Positions 1 to 7,504 of a stretch of DNA of 12,707 bases are shown one piece after another. Below the pieces are notes generated by a model. The model saw only the letters and a list, made by a program, of their open reading frames with translations, was not told the origin of the DNA and did not search any database. The DNA comes from Thermomucor indicae-seudaticae (Eukaryota > Mucoromycota > Mucoromycetes > Mucorales > Lichtheimiaceae), in contig JSYX01000792.1 of assembly GCA_000787465.1 (NCBI GenBank), positions 1 through 12,707 on the forward strand, in the 5' to 3' direction. Within the stretch, counting starts at the first letter, position 1; each line of letters starts with the position of its first letter. Made by a program: the position numbers and the translations under genes.

Positions 1-786
1 TCGTAATAAACACACGTGTGGAGTCCCATCGTACCTTTCTGGTTACCTATTGTGATTCATCTATCTGTTATCCTTTTCATCCATCCCTCTATACGACAGC
101 TTGGTTATCCCGCTATAATACATACAGCTTTATTTTCTTGTTCAGGCTCGCTGTAAAATAATTTCTAAGCATATATAACAGAGCAGTAATGATATTCAAA
201 GTGTGCCTTGTCAAGGAAAACACTGCACTTTCTCTCGCCTGCAGCTGCAGCTACTAGTGCACTGCGAGTACTATGTTTGACCGTCGTATTCCTGGAACAA
301 CTTCAGAAACTGGCGTCCATCGATGTTGAGTGAAATTAACCTGAAGGAAACTGCCGACTTGCTCAGCAGCCACACAAAAAATGGAAAACTTTCAAAGGCT
401 TAGTCATAACGATATGAATAGTTTTTTCTTATCCCAGACCAAAATCTTTCGGTAACCGTTTTTTGATAGTTTCACAAATTCACCTGCAACATCTCCAGTG
501 GAAGCCATCTGCAAATATCAAGAGAAACAGAACATTTGCTCTCCGTTTTTCTTCCATACGCTGAAAGCGCTATGTTACTGTCGAAACTAATCCTGCCACG
601 AGTCCAGCAACATTGATAACTCCAGAGCAGTCCAAGGGGTCGCGCAGTCAGGGGGTCCAGCCTGCGGTGCACTGTTCCGTAACGTGACGGTTGCCTTGAA
701 TGGGCTGATGATGACGTAATTTTTGTTGATAAATAACGAAGCCGCATTGCAGACAGTCCCAAAAGTCTTTCTCTCCCTGCTTCAAA
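1..786. other. Upstream region of the HMG-box locus; no supported gene
   Basis: I see no plus-strand gene here. On the minus strand, between about 270 and 390, two frames give short peptides reminiscent of a SAM domain (AAEQVGSFL in one frame, then NIDGRQFLKLFQEYDG in another, with the frame change at a TTCCTTCAG that could be a splice acceptor). Stops lie close on both sides, so this is at most a fragment or a mis-seen exon. The last 80 bp are the likely promoter and leader of the gene starting at 787. Confidence 0.4.
712..735 (+). promoter_or_regulatory. Possible promoter elements: CRE/bZIP-like TGACGTAA and an AT-rich TATA-like box
   Basis: TGACGTAA at 712-719 matches a CRE/bZIP-type site, and GATAAATAA at about 727-735 is a TATA-like stretch about 55 bp before the ATG at 787. 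The identification rests on motif match and position only; such short motifs occur often by chance. Confidence 0.3.
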
Positions 787-1401
787 ATGGAAGATCAACA
801 GCCTTCTAGTGCGGTACCGGTACAGCAAGACACGGAAGAGTCCAATAGGATCAATGAGGAAGCATTCCAAGAGGTGTTCCGAGTCCTGAACGACCGATAC
901 CTCAACGATGCAATACTCAGCAAGTACCGCCAAGAAGTGTCAAGAACAAACGTGGAATGTTACAACCGAGTGGACTTGATGGACCTAAGAGACTCTTTCG
1001 ACCAAGAGAGTTTGGCTGACGAGCAAGATCAAGGCGAAGCCATGACGAGCACAGGCTCAGGGTCGGGATCCGCATTGGAAAAGGGAGAACAGCAGGGCAG
1101 CGATACGTCAGACGAAGGCTGGGAGTCACTGTCTTCTGAGGATGACGTGTATAGCGATACAGAAGCAAAGATAAAAGAACAGTGCGAAGGAAAGGGAAAA
1201 GGCACGCCAGCGGAGTTCAAACAGTACGAAGTGTTTAGGTGCAAACAGTATGCGAAATGCGTCGAGATAGATGTAGACGAGGAATTACGCAAAGCAAAAA
1301 TGTCCAAGACGCCGCCTGCGTTTCAGAGCATGAAGAGGTTCTTCTTTGATAAGTATTACCAGGCGCTCCCGGCACAAAACCTAGGACTGAACCATCACTA
1401 A
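787..1401 (+). CDS. Acidic N-terminal part of an HMG-box type protein (204 aa frame, unrecognised on its own)
   Basis: A 204-codon frame starts in a good eukaryotic context (TTCAAAATGGAA: A at -3, G at +4). No known domain is recognisable. The middle (residues about 75-130) is rich in Ser, Gly, Glu and Asp, with repeated SGSGSGS and SSEDD runs, like a flexible acidic tail. The end (about 145-195) is more basic and aromatic, including MKRFFFDKYY. The frame stops at TAA 1399-1401. After one codon (GTC) an open frame in the same phase continues and carries an HMG box. The likely explanation is one gene in which an intron removes the stop: donor GTATTA at 1353 and acceptor TTAG at 1478 (126 nt) would join in phase and give a 335-residue protein. 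The other options are a nonsense mutation or two separate genes. Nuclear localisation is inferred only from the HMG part. Confidence 0.65.
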   Translation: MEDQQPSSAVPVQQDTEESNRINEEAFQEVFRVLNDRYLNDAILSKYRQEVSRTNVECYNRVDLMDLRDSFDQESLADEQDQGEAMTSTGSGSGSALEKGEQQGSDTSDEGWESLSSEDDVYSDTEAKIKEQCEGKGKGTPAEFKQYEVFRCKQYAKCVEIDVDEELRKAKMSKTPPAFQSMKRFFFDKYYQALPAQNLGLNHH

Positions 1402-1404
1402 GTC

Positions 1405-1920
1405 ATGATGCGCGTGGCTAAAGCTTATCGTCGTCTAAGCCCGGTCTGTGAAATGAAAAGCGGGAGAGGTTACCTTAGTACTGATAAAATTGCCTTTTCT
1501 GTGCAGGCGCGACGCAGGTTGCTCCAAGAGGAACACAAGAAATTCAAAACATACTGGCGCGATGCTTCCAGATTGAACAGAATAATCAACCCATTCCATC
1601 TGTTGGTCCATGAAGAGTCGCAAAAATTGAAGGAACAGGGTGTCAAGGTGCATTGCGCCGGTCTTGTCGAAGACGCCTCCGGGAAATGGAAGGAAATGAG
1701 CGCGGAGGAAAAAGAAATATACAGACAACGTGCACGTGAAAGACAAAAAAGAGCAGCCACTAAAATAGGAAATGATCGCAAGCAAAAACTCAGATATATG
1801 ACATACATCAACTCTGTTACAGTGCACAGAGCCAAGCTCTTGCAATGGAGACGTCTCCTAGTTAAGCACAAGGCTCCTGCCAACAAAACACCAAAAGCCG
1901 ACACCGCCAACTGCACATAA
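1405..1920 (+). CDS. HMG-box DNA-binding protein, C-terminal part (171 aa frame)
   Basis: Residues about 58-116 fit an HMG box: a start resembling the family's NPF motif (RIINPFHLLVHEE), a basic helix with KLKEQG, then SGKWKEMSAEEKEIYRQRA, the typical third helix with conserved W, E-K and Y-A residues. HMG boxes bend DNA and act in nuclear transcription or chromatin; in Mucoromycota they include the sex locus regulators sexM/sexP. The usual sex-locus neighbours (triose phosphate transporter, RNA helicase) are not seen here, so I do not assign that role. Residues 117-171 are strongly basic. The ATG at 1405 is probably not a true start, since the frame is in phase with the upstream acidic frame. 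A second, phase-neutral intron of 63 nt (1444-1506, GTCTGT to TTTTCTGTGCAG, with CTGAT branch site) is possible, so the exact N-terminus is uncertain. Confidence 0.7.
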   Translation: MMRVAKAYRRLSPVCEMKSGRGYLSTDKIAFSVQARRRLLQEEHKKFKTYWRDASRLNRIINPFHLLVHEESQKLKEQGVKVHCAGLVEDASGKWKEMSAEEKEIYRQRARERQKRAATKIGNDRKQKLRYMTYINSVTVHRAKLLQWRRLLVKHKAPANKTPKADTANCT

Positions 1921-2583
1921 CGATGGACCATATGGCATTGTCAGTATTTGATATAGCAAATAAAGGAAACAGTAAAAGAAGAACAAGAACTCGGTGAGAG
2001 TGAATACTGATTGCTTATTCAAAACGACGTCTCAACAGTTTATATACTGTTATGAAGGAATCCTTATCACAGACGGTCTCCCTGTGTCTTGACCGATCCA
2101 GATGTTTATCTGGGAAGATAAGGTCGAGTGCTCGTTGTGATTGATAGGTTGCGTGGTACAAGCTGACAGATAGTATTTGCCACGATCAGGAGCGTTCTTA
2201 CCAGTTCAGTAAATCTTGACCTATGACCAAGGCTTCAGAAACGGAGCGTTAATGGGAGCTTATCTGCATGATGATAAAGGGCCAACTTTGTAGAGGCGTC
2301 ATCAACGATAGCTGTCTGGAAACAGGTGTATCTGAATTCCATTATTAGAAACATAAAGATGTTGATACGGCAATATTACTGAGTCACTTAAAGAGCATCA
2401 CGGCGATAAACATCGGAATGTCCTTGCTATTTATATCTCCCAAATTGCAAAAAGAGGACCCAGCAACCTCTTTAATCACTCTTTAATCATCCTCTTATGC
2501 TGCGCTGCGGCAGCACTTATTCAAGTCCGTTATGCGAATCCTGACTAACGATACGCGTTATGACGCAGTTGGACATACATGCG
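1921..2583. other. Intergenic stretch, no gene seen
   Basis: Apart from the poly(A) signal, I find only short open frames, plus a small perfect inverted repeat (AACAGT, six-base loop, ACTGTT) at 2034-2051. All six frames are broken often by stops. It could be old transposon sequence beyond recognition. Confidence 0.5.
1959..1964 (+). terminator. Poly(A) signal AATAAA for the HMG-box gene
   Basis: A canonical AATAAA begins 39 nt after the TAA at 1918-1920, in the expected place for 3' end formation. It supports the idea that transcription of the HMG locus ends here. Confidence 0.5.
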
Positions 2584-2585
2584 TA

Positions 2586-2608
2586 TAGTGGACGCTCGAT
2601 ATAACGAT
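2586..2608 (+). repeat. Left terminal inverted repeat of the pogo-like element
   Basis: This 23-bp end matches the right end with two differences, a T for C at the first base and an A for G at the seventh. Tandem copies of the GATATAACGATAT unit follow directly inward. Confidence 0.85.
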
Positions 2609-3234
2609 ATTCGATATAACGATATTTCGATATAAAGTTCACTTTTTGATTTCAAAATCTCTGTAAGCGGGAAAATATTGGGCAATTCGATAATGCGATA
2701 ACCGATCGCTGTAGTGCAAGATAACGTTATATCGAGAGCCAAAAGCGTAAGTTTTTGAGCTTTTGTTTAAGAAGTCAGTACGTTACCTCTATATGTTCCG
2801 CCGTGTAGGGGTCCTCTGGTACGGACATACGCCGATTTTCCCTGATCGCACATGCTATCTACAGTCCAAATCATCTCCTGTTTCTGGATTTGCCGCTAGA
2901 TTTACAAAAAGACTTCTCTTCCGGCTGGTAACCTTGGAGTGCATCTTGAATCCTAACAACTCGAGTACCATATGCAGAGGGCCTGTACCAAAGGCCTGCT
3001 GTGGAAAGCAAAATTCAAAAAGAGTAGTGGTTCCTGAAGGGGTACAATCGTTAAGCTTCTTATGGTCACTTTTGTAGTTTAGCTGGACCAAGTTGCATTC
3101 TTCAAATTACAACTCTTTCAATGCAACGTATAGCCAGTCTTAATTTCAAACAGCAGGTTGGCCTAATCATATTGCAGGTAAAGTTGTTGACGTGCCACAG
3201 AATTGGTGGACAACGAACTCGATATAACGATATT

Positions 3235-3283
3235 TCGATATAACGATCACCCTCGGCATTCTCAGGGGTGATCGTTATATCGA
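3235..3283. repeat. Sub-terminal palindrome (18-bp perfect arms) at the right end of the pogo-like element
   Basis: TCGATATAACGATCACCC at 3235-3252 and its exact reverse complement at 3266-3283 are separated by 13 bases. The outer arm overlaps the right terminal inverted repeat (3271-3293), so the right end can fold on itself. The left end lacks the matching GATCACCC arm, so the two ends are asymmetric. Confidence 0.85.
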
Positions 3284-3293
3284 GCGCCCACTG
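3271..3293 (-). repeat. Right terminal inverted repeat of the pogo-like element
   Basis: Read on the minus strand it begins CAGTGGGCGCTCGATATAAC, the canonical CAGT-type start, and is followed outward by the TA duplication at 3294-3295. Confidence 0.85.
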
Positions 3294-3295
3294 TA

Positions 3296-3880
3296 TTGTT
3301 AGTCCATGATGTAAAGAGTAATACTATTTGTTGTCAGCATTGCTAATAGGATAATATTCATATATGATGTCCTGCGATAGAATAACGCACAATGGGTAAT
3401 TGAACAACCAAAAGCCTGACACTCTAAAGGGGTCCGTTTTCATATTCCGTACAGAGTGTCTAAAAAGTAGTAGTATGGCTGTGTTTTTGATATTAAAAAT
3501 TTACCCCTACATCAATTAATTGCTATGTTTGCTCATTAGCATATTTTACTACATTTTAACGTATCTACAAGAGTGCGTCATTGAGTTAAGGAATATTGCG
3601 TTTCAATAACCTGTTAACTGGTGTAGAATATTACTCCTTCGATTCCACATGGGCACCTCCTCTCGCAGAACAGTATCTTTTGTTTTTCATTTTCCGCACA
3701 CTTAAACATAGAGTCACTTAAGGCCTTTCAAGCCATAAAGGTTCAAGGCTATATCAATGATCATGAGCTTTGTCAAGCAATACGCCCTCTTTCTTATACG
3801 AGGAGCTTGTTGCTTTGATTGGCACTGCAGCTACATATAACCTAACGATTCAAGTATTTTACGCACCATGGCATCTTTAT
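3296..3880. other. AT-rich intergenic stretch, no gene seen
   Basis: All frames contain frequent stops and I recognise no motif, RNA gene or repeat pair. It may be old transposon debris lying between the pogo-like element and the decayed gene further right. Confidence 0.5.
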
Positions 3881-4174
3881 TTACTCGAAAACAACAAAGT
3901 ACGCTAGCGGTTCATTAGGAACAGGTACATGCGACGACGACAGAGGGATAATGATGAGATTTACTCGTGGACGGATCTTAATGCCACCTATATCTACCGG
4001 CCGAATAAAAGCGCTTCTATCAAGGCATGGTTTTTGAGCAATAGTCTGTCCTACAAGGCCGTGAAATAAGTGCAGGTATCCCTTGTCAGCGTTCAGTGAA
4101 GTCTTCTTGGTTCTAGAAGATAAATGTAACGGCCCATTGGTATTGCCAACAGCATATATGTAATTGTTATGTTT
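3881..4174 (-). other. Open frame without an upstream start (97 codons), possible remnant of a transposon gene
   Basis: The minus-strand frame is open from the stop at 4175-4177 down to TAA at 3881-3883. It has no ATG at its beginning, so a start-based gene caller would miss it. The peptide is mixed in composition, with GYLHLFHGLVGQ near the middle and a Pro/Val/Ile-rich end. I recognise no family. It lies on the same strand and about 0.8 kb downstream of the decayed DUF6729-like gene, so it could be that gene's 3' part. A 97-codon opening in this base composition can also occur by chance. Confidence 0.25.
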
Positions 4175-5009
4175 TCAAGAACGGCTATTGGAAGTCTTTA
4201 ATGTCTGCAAAACCTTGCAAATACTATTAGAAGCGATAATCACAAATTTTTCGGCACCGTGCGCCGATTCCGTCCGAGATAGAAAGATATGTTTGCTCAT
4301 GACTTGATGCCAAAGTTCGTTGTCGGAACGAATCTGTAATTACCTGGTCCTGTACTGGACGCATGATAGCGGCAAGCTTCACGATCAATAATGTGTCGAT
4401 ACAGTTAATGCTGCTTAGCTTTTTGGTATTTTTTTTTTTTGACTCTTCGCCAGCGTTATTGTGCTTCTAATGATTTGATCCTGTCTTTACATCTTGTCAT
4501 ACGATTCAAGATACCGTAGAATGCTTGTAAGAGATGGTTTTGCCATAAACATTGTCCTGTTTCAGTTCCAGCCGGCCGAAATCTTGGTCCTCAATGGGAT
4601 AAATCACTATAGAATATCAGAATAGCTGCGACCATCTACAACACGTACTGGCAACAGTGCTTCTTCCTGTTCTACAGGCATGATGAAACTCATATTCTCG
4701 CATGGTGAATACTGCTGGTAAATAACGAGAACACAGCTCCTCATACTGCTTGTGTATGATATTCGTGGAATACCAAAAGCATTCGTTCGTTGCTTTCATA
4801 CAATTATACGTGCGGTTAGGCAGTCCAAGGTAATCGTCAAGCACAAGGCACATCTGTACTTCCTTTCATTCATCCACCATAGGTCAAATGATCCAGATGT
4901 GGTTATCTTGTTCAGTTTTCCAACTCAATCTAAGTATAAGTTAAACGTATTCGATGAGAACTCGTGGCAGCCATGTATTTTACCATCATTCGTCTGACTT
5001 ACATTAAGG
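4175..5009. other. Intergenic or transposon-derived stretch, no intact gene
   Basis: A run of twelve T lies near 4429-4440. A minus-strand open frame at 4617-4853 (78 codons) is in line with the decayed transposon gene on its right and may be its eroded continuation. A neighbouring frame contains FDLWWMNERKYRCALCLT, faintly like the first motif of DEDD 3'-5' exonucleases, but too weak to call. The plus-strand frame at 4752-4997 looks like an antisense shadow. Confidence 0.35.
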
Positions 5010-6148
5010 TTGTGCCCCGTTCTATGTCACAAACAAAACGAGGACACGCATCGGATGTACCAAGTCTCCGAATCTGGTATATGCTTCCTCCTATAATGGT
5101 GGTTCCTCAAGTGCATCGTTAAACTGTCAGTCCAGCAGCATATCGCAAACTTGGATAATATAGAGTGGCGTTTGGCGATCGATTAAACAACCACAAGCAA
5201 TAAGCTGCAGAGAATTTCTGGTTGGTATCTCCGATAGTCTTTGCGATGAAGTGCAGAGAAATCGCAGCCCGACTTCTTCAGATTCGCTCACAATCGTGAA
5301 TAACTCTCCAAAGTCCTTGAGACTCTTCAGCTTACATAGATTTTTCCCAACCTGTCGTTAATTGGCGTTGTCTGTAAGGATATCCAGACGTACATAGCAA
5401 TGGTACTGTCCATTATGCTTTACATGACGACTATGAGAGACGTGTACTGCATCTGCGCGGAAAGAAGACTGGAATCCTGATAATAATACGCCGTATTTCT
5501 CAACCAGATCATTTTAGATTCTTGCAATATGCTCGACAATAGGTACAAAGCCCGCATATGCTGTTTACTTGATTCGCTGAACATCGAAAAAGCTATCGAG
5601 AGAACCAGCACACTGAGCAGACAATAAACGTTATGGATTCGTCATGAGCTGTATTGCGAGCCTGTCATGACATAAATGAACATCATTTACCATTCGGGAA
5701 GAAAGCTGAGGACCCATGCTGAAATGAAAAGTGCTGCGCACTAAGTGCATAAGCTGTTTAAAATCGCCACTGCAATGCGACAGAATTACTGGAAACTCTT
5801 CGGTGAGATCTTGAAGTAAAATGTCCAGAATATCCTTGTCGTACCATATGCGTTCTATTGCATGGCTGACACTGGTAGCAGAATGATATCGAAGTTATAC
5901 TCCATGTCAACCACGTCCCTGGCAAGGGATGCTGTTGGCCAACCAGGTGCAACGAGCTTTTTCTCGCACTTAGGACATGTCACGTACTCCAATAAGTGAA
6001 TCAACTGTAGAAACGCGCGACGTTTGTAGAGAGGTGAGAACCCAACGTGCGTTGCTCTCTTAGACAAAAGTATGGACATCGCTGCTACAAAACGACCTAG
6101 AAATGTCCTCCCTGATAGCAATCGGCAGTTTTCCTGGTGAGCTTGCAA
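5010..6148 (-). pseudogene. Decayed transposon gene: DUF6729-like zinc-binding domain followed by an RNase H-like (DDE-type) domain
   Basis: Read on the minus strand, recognisable blocks follow in order but in shifting frames. First, 6148-5880 holds a CPKC knuckle (about 5978-5960), then GWP, then ARDVVDMEYNFD. Second, near 5880-5855 a shifted frame gives CYQCQPCNRTH, the second cysteine pair. Third, 5852-5631 in another frame gives DILLQDLTEEFPVILSHCSG and a GP-containing block. Fourth, about 5570-5010 in one frame but broken by several stops gives YAGFVPIVEHIARI, VSHSRHVKHNG and LKSLKDFGELF. That order (Cys pairs, GWP, FP..L..SG, YAG..P...YL, DHSFKV.KH.., TKS..E) is what I know from fungal DUF6729/exonuclease transposon-associated proteins. 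At least two frameshifts and about six in-frame stops make it a pseudogene. Family naming is from memory; the presence of a coherent broken coding sequence is seen directly. Confidence 0.65.
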
Positions 6149-6628
6149 TTTCCTATTTGACTTTCTCTGTCACGTCCATAAGATATTCTTTGAAAACATG
6201 ATTCGCGTTTTCTTCATTGCACGAATGCTGATCGAGGGTCCCCATATTTCTGGAGCACGATATGTCGACAACAATCGCCATCCGTATTATCACTTGTTTT
6301 CTAGTTTGTTCTTTTTTCAATCTCATCAGGATTTCATTTACCCTCCACTAAACATGGTCGATTTCAAACGGGAGAGAGTGTAGGGGACTGTAAAATCAAA
6401 ATCCATTGGCTGATTGTAAAACAAGCATCGATTGGATAATTGCACTACAAATCACCGCCTGATTTGCTGGCAAAATCTATTCCGGACTATAAAGCAGATA
6501 ATCATTGGTTGTTCGGAACCACGCATTCCGATCGTGAGCCTGACTTTTCGGAGCTTGACAATGGCAAGGGTTAAGTTCTTCCATCATCTTGCATGAATTT
6601 CTTCCCAGCCTCTCTTTCGGCTTTGACA
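6149..6628 (+). promoter_or_regulatory. 5' flank and likely promoter of the five-exon gene: three ATTGG (CCAAT) boxes and a TATAAA
   Basis: ATTGG, the reverse of CCAAT, occurs at 6405-6409, 6431-6435 and 6504-6508, and TATAAA lies at 6488-6493, about 135 bp before the chosen ATG at 6629. This is a plausible fungal promoter, with HAP/NF-Y complex binding expected of CCAAT boxes. The part before 6400 contains only short open frames and no recognised gene. Confidence 0.45.
6561..6596 (+). other. Possible upstream ORF (11 codons) in the leader of the five-exon gene
   Basis: ATGGCAAGG begins in a strong context (ACAATGG) and stops at TGA 6594-6596, 32 nt before the main ATG. If transcription starts near 6520, as the TATAAA suggests, it lies in the leader and would lower or condition translation. 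Splicing it onto the main frame through GTTAAG...CCCAG breaks the phase, so it is not a first coding exon. Confidence 0.3.
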
Positions 6629-7396
6629 ATGAAACGCATCAATATCTTTATAGACAAGTCGCCAGGTTTAATTATTTTTCCTGATAATCACGAAACAGTG
6701 GACTAACGATTGGTCAATAGCCTCTGAACGCAATGCAGATCTTTTGGCGAGAGGAATAAAACGACAAGATAGCGAATGCGACGTGCAAATCAAGGATCTC
6801 GCCGCGACGACGAAGGGTATGATAAATAGTCATAACCGATAGAGGAATAGTGATTCCTGAGCAGAGTTTTGTATACCACAGAGGCTACGCTTACGGATTA
6901 TGATCGAAGAATGTCGGTGGACACGAGTGTGCTAGACGCCGATGCTCTGCTGTTTCCCACATCGTAAAGAATTGCTACCAATGACGACAAAAACTGAACT
7001 GTACCCTTCTAAAAGTTGATTTTTTTCCTTACAGCGGCTGTTTATCAGTTTTCGAAAAGCATTATCTTGGACATACAACGAATGCTTCTAGCTTACTCGA
7101 AGGGAAAAAGTACGGGTTACTTATGACAAGCAAAACAACATTCGATGGGCCAACTCCAACGGAAGCTCATCAACTCGATAACAAGTAAGAATGCATATCT
7201 GTAAGCGGATCTAGAGTGTAAGATAAGCACTGATGTGCCTCAATTATGTAGACTCATAGAGCGTCTGGCTCAGCAAGGTCTTTCTCATCTGCCAGTTACG
7301 GTAGAACGTGCAGATGACGAGACTTCGATTGAAAAAGCCGGTGAACGCTTTGCCATGGAGGCTTTTCTTGCAAAAGAGGCGCTTATAGCAAAATAA
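6629..7396 (+). CDS. Five-exon gene for an unrecognised 169-residue protein
   Basis: Exons: 6629-6665, 6721-6816, 6882-6963, 7035-7184, 7252-7396; total 510 nt including TAA. All four introns are short (55, 65, 71, 67 nt), begin GT and end AG, and join in phase: GTTTAA/CAATAG with a perfect ACTAAC branch site, GTATGA/CCACAG, GTAAAG/TTACAG after a T-rich tract, and GTAAGA/TGTAG with CTGAT. No stop occurs in any exon frame. The start ATG at 6629 has A at -3. I recognise no domain. The product is hydrophilic and charged, with no signal peptide or membrane segment; residues about 15-45 (ERNADLLARGIKRQDSE region) and 120-169 (LIERLAQQG; EKAGERFAMEAFLAKEALIA at the end) look helical. AATAAA overlaps the stop codon (7392-7397). 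The mitochondrial carrier gene begins 108 bp downstream on the same strand; no functional link is implied. Confidence 0.7.
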
Positions 7397-7504
7397 ACTA
7401 GCGTTTTCGTCTCATGCTGTGAAACCGGACTTTTAAAGATGATCTGTCAAGGGCCCTTCCCGAAACTCACTCGTTTCCTTGGGAGGTTAAACCAAAAGGT
7501 GTAA

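Larger units (their letters stand above)
2584..3295. mobile_element. Non-autonomous pogo/Tigger-like (Tc1/mariner superfamily) element with TA target duplication
   Basis: The element body is 2586-3293 (708 bp), flanked by TA at 2584-2585 and at 3294-3295. Its ends are inverted: left TAGTGGACGCTCGATATAAC at 2586-2605 and, reading inward from the right end, CAGTGGGCGCTCGATATAAC; 21 of the first 23 positions agree. The CAGTGG...CTCGATATAACG start is typical of pogo/Tigger-type termini and the TA duplication fits that superfamily. Inside both ends the unit TCGATATAACGATAT recurs (two copies near 2597-2630, another near 3219-3240), as expected of sub-terminal transposase binding sites. No transposase is recognisable inside. 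The open frames at 2763-3077 (plus) and 2855-3091 (minus) overlap and match nothing I know. It is probably a MITE or an internal-deletion derivative mobilised in trans. Confidence 0.85.

Noticed and set aside
472..933. 153-codon minus-strand open frame over the HMG locus start
   Set aside because: It overlaps the start of the well-supported plus-strand frame at 787 and has no recognisable domain; treated as an antisense shadow.
787..1920. The window as a sex (mating-type) locus because of the HMG box
   Set aside because: None of the expected neighbours (triose phosphate transporter, RNA helicase) is present, and an HMG box alone is not diagnostic.
1435..1931. Two long minus-strand frames opposite the HMG box
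   Set aside because: They are antisense to a clear HMG box and have low-complexity Cys/Leu-rich translations typical of shadows.
2034..2051. AACAGT...ACTGTT hairpin as a terminator
   Set aside because: Six-base arms in AT-rich eukaryotic intergenic DNA; no T tract or other sign of function.
2763..3077. 104-codon plus-strand frame inside the pogo-like element
   Set aside because: It starts at TTG, overlaps an equally long minus-strand frame and shows no transposase motif; not supported as a gene.
6561..6608. ATGGCAAGG as a first coding exon spliced to CCTCTC at 6609
   Set aside because: The intron would be only 39 nt and the join shifts the frame into a stop; a uORF is the simpler reading.
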